Shown piece by piece: positions 7,860 to 16,600 of a DNA stretch of 24,797 nt. The notes beneath the pieces were generated by a model. That model saw nothing but the letters and a program-made list of their open reading frames with translations, did not search any database and was not told where the DNA came from. Each line of letters starts with the position of its first letter. Position 1 is the first letter of the stretch. A program made the translations under genes and the position numbers. Origin of the DNA: JBCCSZ01 sp039199225 (GTDB lineage: Bacteria; Bacteroidota; Bacteroidia; Chitinophagales; Saprospiraceae); NCBI GenBank assembly GCA_039199225.1, contig JBCCSZ010000090.1:1-24797 (forward strand). The letters run 5' to 3'.

Positions 7860-9095
7860 TCAGATGTTTTCAAAGACGGTCTGTTCTACTGGTCGATGGA
7901 TAGACTGGAAATTTTGCAGCCGCTCCATGACAGGACCCATTCGTTGGCATTCTTCTCCGGTATAAGTATTTGAGTAGTTATTGAGGCTCAAACAGTAGAT
8001 GGAATCTCCACCAGCCTGGTTGCGGGTAGCAATAAAGTCTGGTTGGCCCCTGACGAGTATGCCGACAACCTTGTGGGTTTGTGCATCAAAGATGGGCGAG
8101 CCGGAATTGCCCGACAGTAATTCCATTTTGCATTTGAAGTAGTCCTTGTTTTGGTCGTTGACGTGCACAATGCCATTGGGCGATACTTTCAGCGGTAGGC
8201 CCAGTCCATGCCCCAGCGCATAAAGCTTTTGCTGGTCGTAAACTTCATCGCTGTAGCCAACGACGCAAGGGCTGTTGATTGCTTGTGCCTCTTCTGTGGC
8301 TGGAACCACTGGAATCAATGCCCAATCCGGCCCGATGCTGGTCAGCTCGAACTCCGGCGTTTTAGCGGGATCAACTTTGTAAACGTCCGCTTTTTGCACG
8401 ACGATGCGCGTCTGGAACGACTTTTCCTTATGGATGAAAACACCTTTGACAAACCGAAGCTCACTCAATTGAAGGTTTTCAAATGGTGGATACAAAATGT
8501 GAGCGGCTGTAGCGATGAGGTGGTCTTCAATAAAAAAACCAGTACCCAGTAAATTGGCGGAACGTTGTTGTAAAAATTTACTGTCCCGACTAATTTTGAA
8601 ATTGTTGTGATGAATCCGGCGGCTGTCGAGGGGGTAGGATTCCAGGGTATAGCTGCACCCGCTCTTGCCGTACTCTTTCAAACTGTCAGCCCGAACGACC
8701 ATGACGACGGCCTCGGCATTTTGCTTGAGTTGATCTAAAACACTCACAATACCCTCTGGCATGGAGGAGGACTGCCGTTTACTTTCGAGGAATTCGATGA
8801 CCTCATATAATTCAGCTCGCTTATCAGATGGGAACATAGGCTTTGCATCAAGCCGTTGGATGATGCTTTCGATTTGATTTTTGACGCCGCTTTGCTTGTC
8901 GGCCGCCTGTCGGGCCGGTAGCAATCTGGAAAGAGCATCCATCAATTCCAGCGGGCTTTTACCTGCCGTCCAATGTGTGAGGGTTTTTCGATCTTGTGGG
9001 GCTAAGTCGCATTTAAAGTTGCTGGCAAATTCATTTTTTGAAAGTGCTTCGACGATGGCATGGAGGCATTCGTCAATTAGTTGCTGCTGCATCAT
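7860..9095 (-). CDS. Trypsin-like serine protease with helical N-terminal region, cytoplasmic
   Basis: The 411-residue protein has no signal peptide. The C-terminal half (about 175-375) is a chymotrypsin-fold protease with an intact triad: H199 in LIATAAHIL, D257 in SIGPDWAL and S331 in LLSGNSGSPIFD, the oxyanion loop being typical of the S1/trypsin-2 group. The N-terminal 125 residues are predicted helical, with two parts: about 1-62 (MMQQQLIDEC...) and 72-108. Small helical domains in this position are found in bacterial conflict proteins, where effector-associated domains recruit trypsin-like enzymes, but I cannot match this one to a named type. Two ATGs stand together (9095 and 9092). The unknown gene follows 141 bp downstream on the same strand and the kinase after that. 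Confidence 0.88.
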   Translation of the reverse strand: MMQQQLIDECLHAIVEALSKNEFASNFKCDLAPQDRKTLTHWTAGKSPLELMDALSRLLPARQAADKQSGVKNQIESIIQRLDAKPMFPSDKRAELYEVIEFLESKRQSSSMPEGIVSVLDQLKQNAEAVVMVVRADSLKEYGKSGCSYTLESYPLDSRRIHHNNFKISRDSKFLQQRSANLLGTGFFIEDHLIATAAHILYPPFENLQLSELRFVKGVFIHKEKSFQTRIVVQKADVYKVDPAKTPEFELTSIGPDWALIPVVPATEEAQAINSPCVVGYSDEVYDQQKLYALGHGLGLPLKVSPNGIVHVNDQNKDYFKCKMELLSGNSGSPIFDAQTHKVVGILVRGQPDFIATRNQAGGDSIYCLSLNNYSNTYTGEECQRMGPVMERLQNFQSIHRPVEQTVFENI

Positions 9096-9422
9096 TGAAG
9101 AGTTGGTTTTATATAATTCAGAAATCTACAGAATAGCATATTTAGGCATTATTGTTTTTCTGCACAGGCCATGATTGCATTCCTTGAAGATCAAAGAGGC
9201 ATGGCTCACATCAATTCAATGTGTCGTGTAGTCGAAAAACGTTCCGATTCGAGTGGGAAAATTGAAGTAAGACCCATAAACTTCGCAGGCAACAAAACAA
9301 ATGGAGGCAGAACACATACCTCATTACTTACATTCGAACAGCTGAATGAATGCTCAACGGAAAATTCAGAACATAGGTTGCAATGCATAAATATGGTAGA
9401 CAGGCTGTGAATCAAATCTGGT

Positions 9423-9469
9423 TTTGAAAGCAGCAATACTACCACTTTTGGCAGCGGACTGCTTTCAAA
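9423..9469. repeat. 11-bp perfect inverted repeat, 25-nt loop
   Basis: TTTGAAAGCAG at 9423-9433 is the exact reverse complement of CTGCTTTCAAA at 9459-9469. The flanks GG (9420-9421) and CC (9470-9471) extend the pairing with one bulged base. It lies in the gene-free region and is not next to a coding end. It may be an RNA hairpin, an operator, or a relic of an element end. Confidence 0.6.
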
Positions 9470-9941
9470 CCAGTGTTACCTCAAAGAGTCTGTCCATGCT
9501 TGGGTGCTGCCAAAGTAGCTGCTTCGACCCACCTTCAGCATATTCAAATTTATGAGAGCATAAATACTAACTGATAGTTCTGGGACTATACCTTGGGTTT
9601 GAGATTCGAGTGTAGAAGTCGGACCTGAGCAAACGCGCTCACGTTCAAACCACTTACCAGTATGGATAGGGGCTTGAGAATACTGAATGGCTTTCAGCAT
9701 TAGAGTGATAGTGTTTCACAGAGGAGTGTCTCATTCTTGGTTTTTGGTGCTACGCCACCTTTGAAGCGATTCACAACTTATGTGAATTATTTTTGTTCCC
9801 CTGAAAAACAATGTCGAGTAATCTACTGCAAATGTTGCTGTTTTTTTGCATAAAAGAAACACCTAAAATGGTTAGGGGGCCTAGCTTTTTTTAGTTACTA
9901 ACCCAAGCTTCGATGCGTGAATGGCAACTTACACTTACGAG

Positions 9942-9990
9942 CAAAATAAAGACCTGTAACTTTTTGAGATATGCCGTCGTCTTTATTTTG
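9942..9990 (+). promoter_or_regulatory. 12-bp perfect inverted repeat over a likely promoter
   Basis: CAAAATAAAGAC (9942-9953) and GTCTTTATTTTG (9979-9990) are exact reverse complements, 25 nt apart. The right arm contains TATTTTG (9984-9990), one base short of the Bacteroidota -7 box TAnnTTTG. A TTG at 9964-9966, 17 bp before it, fits the -33 element. Transcription would begin near 9997, about 35 nt before the ATG at 10031. A repeat arm coinciding with the -7 box suggests repressor binding. The repeat is seen directly; its control role is inferred. Confidence 0.45.
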
Positions 9991-10030
9991 ACCGACAAAC
10001 AATCCTTAACCCCCAATCCTATAAAGACGA

Positions 10031-12058
10031 ATGAGAACGCTGCTGTGTTGGCTGTTTTGTTTGAGTGCTTTCCTGTCGACAGCCCAGGATTATTACATTA
10101 CCATCAAAGGAACTATAACGGATGCAGAGGACGGAAAGCCCGTCTCCTATGCCCATGTCGGCATTCCAGCCAAAGGGATTGGTACCATAACCAGCTATAG
10201 TGGGCGCTTTACCCTAAAAGTTCCTAAAGTATATCTGCCGGCTTCCCTGGAAGTTTCCTTTCTAGGTTACAAAAACTACCGCAAGAAAATCAATGTAAGT
10301 ACCCAGCAACTCGACATTCGCCTTCAACGATCCTTTACCGATTTGCAAGAAATTATTGTAATGGACGAAAGTAGGGTCGAGGACATCATCCGCCGTGCTG
10401 TGGGCCGCATTCCCGATAATTATCCCCGCAAACCCAGCAGCAGCATCGGCTTTTATCGAGAATCCAAAACGGATAAAAATGATAAATATGTCTACCTGGC
10501 GGAAGGCGTATTGGAATTGTATAAAACGAGCTACAAGAACGCCAAGGAGGGGCAGACCCGTGTGATCCAAGGCCGGCAAATTGCTTTGATCTCTCCGGAA
10601 GAAATGCTGAAACAGTCTGATTTTTATTCTGGTCACCTGAGCGGCCACCGCTTCGACTTTGTCAAAAATCGGGAAGACTTTATCGATGAAAAATATTTTC
10701 CAGACTATAAATATTGGATACAAAACATTACGACCTACAACGACCGGCCGGTTTACATGATCTCTTTTGATCAGGAAGACAATTCTCCGAGAGGGCGGAT
10801 GAAAGGAACGATCTACATCGATACACTTTCCTATGCTTTTTTGCGCGCCGAGTTTGAAATTCTGCCCGATGGACTGAGAAAGATCAATGATTATCCGCTG
10901 TACACTGGCCGTTGGAAAGCCAATAAGTATGTCGTGCAATACCAACAATTCAATGATAAGTGGTACCTCAAAGAGGCGCTTCGTGAAGGTCGCTGGCGGG
11001 ACGGTGGTATTTATACCAACGAATACTTGGTAACGGAGTTGAAAGAGGGTAGGGCCAGGCCACTGCGATACAATGATCGGGTTGGTCGAGAGGAATCTTT
11101 TCTGGAAGTGACCGGAGAATACGACGAGGACTTTTGGAAGCAATACAATACAGCGCCCCTCGGTAGCGAATTGCAGGAAACGGTACAGCAATTACAAAAC
11201 AACCAAAAGGCGCAGGAAGTATTCGACAGTACTTTTATGGCTAAGCTGCAAAAGCATCGCGACTCTCTGGCTGTGGCTCAAAACGGCAGCGCTGTTGACA
11301 AAGCCAGCTATAAAATCGGCAGCTCTATGCGCCCCAAGCAAGCTAAGAAGCGCAAAAGGCGCAAAGAAGTAGGTATGCGTTGGCGGACGGGGATTGGTGT
11401 CAACCGCTTGCTGACTACGGCAACTGCTCTGAATGTCACCTTTCAGGACAAAGACCAACAAACGATTCTTTCCCTCGACGGCAACATCGAAGCGCAGGAC
11501 TACGAAATTTTTACGCCCTATGATCTCGATCTTTTCTTCGGACCTTGGATCATCCGCTGGGGCATCTCTCCGGAATACTTTAAAAACATCTACAAGGAAC
11601 ACTCTTTTGGTGTCGGTTATGAATTGCGACTCAGCCAACGGCGTCCCTTTTTTCTCAGAGGTTTTGTGCAACACAGCCACATCATCCATGCCCTCAAACT
11701 AGGGCAAGCCGACAACAGCTATGGCGATTTCAAAGTCAGTGGTGACAAGTTCAAATCCGATAAGATCAATGTATATTATGGCAGCGAACGCCACAATCTG
11801 AAGACTAGCCTAGAATTGGCTGTAGGGCTGAGCCCGGCCACACAGCTGTTTTTCAGCGCGACCTATATGCTGCCCTTTTCCGACAAACGCATCATCTATC
11901 TGTGGGAGCGGGATCGCTTATTTTTGTTCCGCCGCAGGGTCCGTGTGCCAGTCAGCAACGACCAGGTCGTCGTCAGCCAAAACGAAGTGCGTTTCGATAG
12001 AAGCATCACGGATTACAACTCTTTTATTTTTACAATCGGTTTTGCCCGCCGGATGTAG
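10031..12058 (+). CDS. Carboxypeptidase-regulatory-like outer-membrane protein (DUF5686-like)
   Basis: The 675-residue product has a signal peptide (1-19, ending S-T-A-Q). A carboxypeptidase D regulatory-like beta-sandwich covers about 24-95, with the typical GTITDAEDGKPVSYAHV, GRFTL and VSFLGYK. The middle (about 105-385) contains the features shared by many Bacteroidota proteins with this N-terminus: VEDIIRRAVGRIPDNYP followed by IGFYRES. A basic linker rich in Lys/Arg (KQAKKRKRRKE) separates this from a C-terminal region of about 220 residues with outer-membrane-barrel strands, ending FIFTIGFARRM. These proteins lie in the outer membrane; their substrate is not known. The start is fixed by the signal peptide. 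It ends 7 bp from the convergent GH31 gene. Confidence 0.82.
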   Translation: MRTLLCWLFCLSAFLSTAQDYYITIKGTITDAEDGKPVSYAHVGIPAKGIGTITSYSGRFTLKVPKVYLPASLEVSFLGYKNYRKKINVSTQQLDIRLQRSFTDLQEIIVMDESRVEDIIRRAVGRIPDNYPRKPSSSIGFYRESKTDKNDKYVYLAEGVLELYKTSYKNAKEGQTRVIQGRQIALISPEEMLKQSDFYSGHLSGHRFDFVKNREDFIDEKYFPDYKYWIQNITTYNDRPVYMISFDQEDNSPRGRMKGTIYIDTLSYAFLRAEFEILPDGLRKINDYPLYTGRWKANKYVVQYQQFNDKWYLKEALREGRWRDGGIYTNEYLVTELKEGRARPLRYNDRVGREESFLEVTGEYDEDFWKQYNTAPLGSELQETVQQLQNNQKAQEVFDSTFMAKLQKHRDSLAVAQNGSAVDKASYKIGSSMRPKQAKKRKRRKEVGMRWRTGIGVNRLLTTATALNVTFQDKDQQTILSLDGNIEAQDYEIFTPYDLDLFFGPWIIRWGISPEYFKNIYKEHSFGVGYELRLSQRRPFFLRGFVQHSHIIHALKLGQADNSYGDFKVSGDKFKSDKINVYYGSERHNLKTSLELAVGLSPATQLFFSATYMLPFSDKRIIYLWERDRLFLFRRRVRVPVSNDQVVVSQNEVRFDRSITDYNSFIFTIGFARRM

Positions 12059-12065
12059 CAGGGGC

Positions 12066-13637
12066 CTATTGTCCGCCGTATCGAAAAACGGGAATTACAT
12101 CCAAGGGCGCATCCACTTCGATTTGTTGCGGCCCCTGATGCAAACGGCCCGTGTGATCCCACCACTTGCCGGGCGGGAGTTGGACCTTGCGGGAACGGGC
12201 GCCCGATTCCAGGACCGGAGCGATCATCATATTGTATCCAAGCAAAAATTGATCTTTGACCTCCTCGTAGCCTTCCCCAGGGAAGGCATAGTCCAGTGTG
12301 CGAACGATGGGCTCGCCACTCTTCGAAGATTCACGGGCAATGTCCAGAATGTGCTGCCCGATTTGGGCGTGTACCTTGGCGGCTTCCAGACAAGCGGCCA
12401 GGTGCTTGGCATCCAAGACCCGCCAGGGTGCCACGGAAAACTGCATCATCGGCATGTAGGCATGCACCTGCGTCGAGCGGACAATCAACTCTTGGTCGAT
12501 GCTGTCCAAGGCCAGAAAGGAGCGGTACTCCCCGCCACCAATCATGTCCGGACAAGCAAAAGGGTAGCCCATCAAGCCTTGTAGGGTGATTCCCGGAATT
12601 AGTTGTTGCAAATCCTCCCAACTGAAGTTTTTATCTGCCAGCCGTTGTACCAATCCTCGACCGCCCATTTTCCAACAGGCCCGATATTCATTCAAGGGAT
12701 AATCCAGTCCCAAAGCCGCATAGAGGCGGGAATGCTCCTGCGGGCTGGCCTTTTTATGAGACAAGCAATCGTGGTAGAATGGAAAATCACCCGCGTCGAG
12801 CTTAAAACCATCGATGCCGTAGGTCTCCTGCAAGCGAGTCAGCTCTCCCTTAAACCATGTCACTGCTGCTGGATTGGTGAAGTCCAACAAGGCGCTGAAG
12901 CCATTCCACCAGCGGACCATTTTGGCTTCCTCGGGGCGAGCGGGGTCTTTGAGAAAGGCATCCTTTTGCTCGTACAAATAGCGGAAGGTTTCAGAATCCG
13001 GGCTGACAAAAGGGCAAACCCACAGCATGACTTCAAAGCCCATCTGATGGAGGCTATCCACCATTCCCTTGGGGTCTGGAAAGCGGTCGGGCTTAAAATT
13101 CCAATCGCCATAATCGATTTGCCAGTTGTCGTCGATCATCAAAACCCCTGTCGGGAATCCCTCCCTGACAATGCTGCGGGCATAGTTCATAATATCCGCC
13201 TGGTTTTGATTGTAGATCAGCTCGATCCAACTGTTGTACTGTGGTACATTGAACAGCCGAGGATGTGGCATTTCACCCTGAAAGGGAAAAAATGTTCTAG
13301 CAGCATATTGGTAAGCCGATCGCAGGGATTCGCCACTTCGGCCTACAACAAAGGGTTGCTCGCCACCCTCCAAAATTAACTCATCCTTTGTCATCTTGAA
13401 ACGGAAGCTGCCTTCATTCCAGATATAGCGTCCCTTGTTAGAGATTAGTAAAGGTTGTACCTGATTGGCGTTGTTGAAGTTAAGGTCGACTTCATAACCT
13501 GGCTGGAAGGGCATCTGAGCCGCCTCCTTGATACGCCCACCCCACCAGGCTTCGCCCTTCTCCAAAGCCAGTCGCTCGCTGTAGTTTTGAGCCATCACCC
13601 AAGCGGGTAACAGAAAAAAGAAAATGAACAATCGCAT
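12066..13637 (-). CDS. Secreted glycoside hydrolase family 31 enzyme
   Basis: The 523-residue protein starts with a signal peptide (1-17, ending V-M-A-Q) and so acts in the periplasm or outside. The N-terminal beta region (about 20-130) is followed by a (beta/alpha)8 barrel. GH31 landmarks are GVLMIDDNWQ (164-173), GFEVMLWVCPFVSPDS (200-215), the nucleophile D281 in GIDGFKLDAGD, and the probable acid/base D364 in CPDMIGGG. The closing beta domain has VQLPPGKWWDHTGR, typical of GH31 ends. GH31 enzymes release alpha-linked sugars with retention; glucose, xylose, galactose and sulfoquinovose are all possible and the substrate cannot be read off. At 523 residues it is shorter than classical members (650-800). 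It lies 62 bp downstream of the large T9SS cargo gene on the same strand. Confidence 0.92.
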   Translation of the reverse strand: MRLFIFFFLLPAWVMAQNYSERLALEKGEAWWGGRIKEAAQMPFQPGYEVDLNFNNANQVQPLLISNKGRYIWNEGSFRFKMTKDELILEGGEQPFVVGRSGESLRSAYQYAARTFFPFQGEMPHPRLFNVPQYNSWIELIYNQNQADIMNYARSIVREGFPTGVLMIDDNWQIDYGDWNFKPDRFPDPKGMVDSLHQMGFEVMLWVCPFVSPDSETFRYLYEQKDAFLKDPARPEEAKMVRWWNGFSALLDFTNPAAVTWFKGELTRLQETYGIDGFKLDAGDFPFYHDCLSHKKASPQEHSRLYAALGLDYPLNEYRACWKMGGRGLVQRLADKNFSWEDLQQLIPGITLQGLMGYPFACPDMIGGGEYRSFLALDSIDQELIVRSTQVHAYMPMMQFSVAPWRVLDAKHLAACLEAAKVHAQIGQHILDIARESSKSGEPIVRTLDYAFPGEGYEEVKDQFLLGYNMMIAPVLESGARSRKVQLPPGKWWDHTGRLHQGPQQIEVDAPLDVIPVFRYGGQ

Positions 13638-13659
13638 GTTTGTTTAAAATTATTTATCA

Positions 13660-13667
13660 CAAATATA
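13660..13667 (-). promoter_or_regulatory. Candidate -7 box (TATATTTG) for the GH31 gene
   Basis: On the minus strand, 13667-13660 reads TATATTTG, a perfect match to the Bacteroidota TAnnTTTG box, 22 bp before the GH31 start codon. No good TTG -33 element stands at the usual distance, so the site may be weak or factor-dependent. If real, GH31 can be transcribed apart from the large gene upstream. Confidence 0.4.
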
Positions 13668-13699
13668 AGAAATTTACGTGCGAATGTTCATTTCTTCTA

Positions 13700-16600
13700 C
13701 TAGCGTCTGGCTTTCACAAAGGGAATACCTCTTTGTTTGCCCTGCGTATGCAATTGCAGGTAATACGCCCCGGCAGGTAATGCTTCGGCGTCAATGCGCA
13801 AATTGTTTAGCCCTTCTGAAAGTCTTTCCGTCCAATAAGCCATTTTTCGCCCAGTCAAGTCATGCAAACTGATGCGGATTTCGGTGTTGTCAGCCTTAGC
13901 GGCCACTCGAAGGTGTAGTGCATCTTGCACGGGATTGGGATAGGTTTGGAGGACTTTGTAAGGCAGCATACCCTCATAATCAAAATATTGTTTGAAGTCT
14001 GAAGACCTGTTCTGCGTACAATTTGTCAAAATATCATCAACAGATTGGCAACCGGGATTGTCTCTCAGGACGACATCGCCATTGACGCTGCCAAAGGTCA
14101 GCAGTGGTAGTAAGCCGCAACAGTCTTCCAGTGCATCGTTGTCGACAATGATGAGGCCGAAATCTTGATTGGGTGACTGTACGGCCGTACCGACAGATGA
14201 CAATTGCGATAGACCATCCAGGTTGTCCAGTTGGTCGTTGTTTTGTAGGGAAAAGGTGCGACCGACAAAGCTCAGATTGGCGATTTCGTCAAGCGTACGC
14301 AATTCGCCCTGCTGGGCAATCTGAAAGTTGCCATTAACCCGGGATAGGTTTTCCAGACCTCTCAAACTTTCCAAGCCTTCATTGACGGCAATGATGATGT
14401 CTTCGTCCACCTCTGTGAGTTGTTCAAGTCCACGGAAGTTTTTTAAGGCTTTATTGCCAACCAGCGAGAGCCTTTTGAGGGTAGTGAGTTGTTCGAAGCC
14501 CATCAAAGAAGTCAAACCATCATTGAATTCCAGAAAGAGTCTATCCAACTGTTCCAGATTGGAGAAGGCGCTGAGATCATCCAGCTTTTCCAATCGGGTT
14601 AAATTTAGGTTACCAATCGCTCTCAAAGTAGACAGCTCGTCGATATTGCTTAGTTTGGGGCAGTTGATCAGCGTTAGAAAGTCTAAGGAGGTACTGCCAA
14701 CACTCCATCCATTGGTACTTTGCAAGTTGGCATTGTTGACCAATGCGAGGTTGCCCAGTCCAGTTGGCGCCCAGCCAGAGAGGCTCTGTAGGTCGGTCAG
14801 TCCCGCCATATCGATGATGCCCAGGTTGTTGAGCTGTTCGATGGTGGTAAAAGCGGATAGATCGTCTATGAGTGGACTGCTGGAAATCCCTAGGTCGCGT
14901 GCTTGTTGTAGGTTTTCCAATGCTTCCAAATCCCGTAGTTGTGCATTATTGTAGATGAAAAAAGAGCTGTCGATTTGTTGCAGTGCTTGCAGGCCAAATA
15001 GGCTGCGGATTTGAGTGTTCTCAATCCGTAGTGCGCCCTTTACTTCGGCTAAGGCATATAAGAAGAATAAGTTGTTGACGTCATTTCCTTCGATCCGGAT
15101 GCTGCCATCGACCGTTGTACAACCTTCCAATAGGGTTTGAATGCTTGCGTTATTGGTGATGAAGAAATTGCCTTGGCAGCTGCGGGCTCGAAAAATCCTT
15201 TGGCTCAGCATATTGTCCTCTTCTTTCCACTCTCTAATACTGTTGTCTTCATCCAATACAAAGGCAAGGAAAAAGGCTCTGTCGTTGGTTCTAAAAATAT
15301 CGGGAACCTGTAGGTCTCCACTGACTTGAATGCGGCCCCCTTTTGGTATGTTGCCCAACGTGACTTGCTCGATCAATCTGGCTGGGTTGGGGTTGACGGG
15401 ATCGAAGGGATCGCGGAAGTTTCGAACGAAATAAATGGATAGGCGAGCGCCCGCAGGCAAATCTACGCTGCCGTCGTTGCCTATGAGCAGCTCATAGGTG
15501 TTTGTGGGATCGGAAGCATCAATGGCAGTGCCGATCAAGGCATCTTCGAAGTACAAATTGGCATTGCCCAGATAATTTTCTGTAAACAATTCCAGTACGG
15601 ATTCATCATCCTCTACAGGGGCTTGGCCATTGCCGTTGTCGGGCGTAGAATCAAAATCGGTTTGATCCTGTGCGATGACTTCTGCAAAGGCTGTCAGAGA
15701 CAATTCGGTCGATGTAACATAATACCTCAAGTCGATCTGAACACGCTGGCCGGCTGCAAGATCGCCGATGTCCCACTGCCCCAGCCACTGATCAAAGCGA
15801 CCATTTGCTGTCGAGCTGTTGGTAATGCCAATGCCTTCTGGCTTATCGAATCGGACGAGGACCCCGCTGGCATCCTCATCCCCTTCATTTTCAACGATAA
15901 GTACATAATCCAGAAAGTCGAGTGGGCGAAATTCTGCCTGGACACTGCTGAGTTGCACTTTTAGGTCGACTCCCTCCGAGCCGCTGGAACAAGGTGTTGG
16001 AGGCATAACGACAAAGGAAGTATTGCAAGCAGGCGTCGTTGCATCTGTCAATACGAGATTGAGCGGTTCATCGGCAATGTTGAAAGGACCAAAGGACCTA
16101 CCGTCGTTGTAAGCAATGCCGTCTTGGGTGAAATCGCCGCTTAGATTGTAGGTATTACCTAGGCTGGTCCCTTCTATTTCCAGACTAAAAGTGTAGGTGT
16201 CGTCTTCGCCAGCAGGTGTTTGATTGTCGTTGCAACTAACGGTAGGAACCACCTGGTCGATGCTACAACTATTGGGAGAGATGACACTGAAAAAAGAGAT
16301 GGCCTCATCGTCTTCATTGACAGCTGTACCGTTGCCATTGCCGGGGGTAGAATCATCATCGGTGGGGCTGGCGCTGGCGACTTCGGCAAAAAAAGGCGAG
16401 CGATTGTTAGGGGTAAATGCAACAGCACTAAGGTCGAAGGTCAGGGTGGCCCTGGCACCGCTGGCCAGTAGACCGATGTCCCACTTGCCGTTGGAAATGT
16501 TGCCAATGCTGCTGCTGATATTGTCTAGCTGTAGAGCTGTCGGCAGGCTGAAATCGACAGAAACATTACTGGCGTCTGTAATGCTTTCATTGAAGATATG

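Larger units (their letters stand above)
9096..10030. other. 935-bp region between divergent genes, no supported gene
   Basis: The region between the protease start and the plus-strand gene at 10031 has only short open frames (about 75-80 codons at 9171-9410 plus, 9206-9445 minus and 9476-9700 minus). Two overlap on opposite strands, none has a recognisable domain, and none has a convincing start. It holds two long-armed inverted repeats (9423-9469 and 9942-9990), both with 25-nt loops, and a small hairpin, ATTCACA at 9769-9775 and TGTGAAT at 9781-9787. A decayed mobile element or a small RNA is possible, but nothing here names one. Confidence 0.5.

Noticed and set aside
9171..9445. Overlapping 79-codon frames on both strands
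   Set aside because: They shadow each other, share no family features, and have no leader or partner supporting translation.
9476..9700. Minus-strand frame of 74 codons as a gene or transposase remnant
   Set aside because: No transposase motif or other domain, no convincing start context, and no terminal repeats bounding it.
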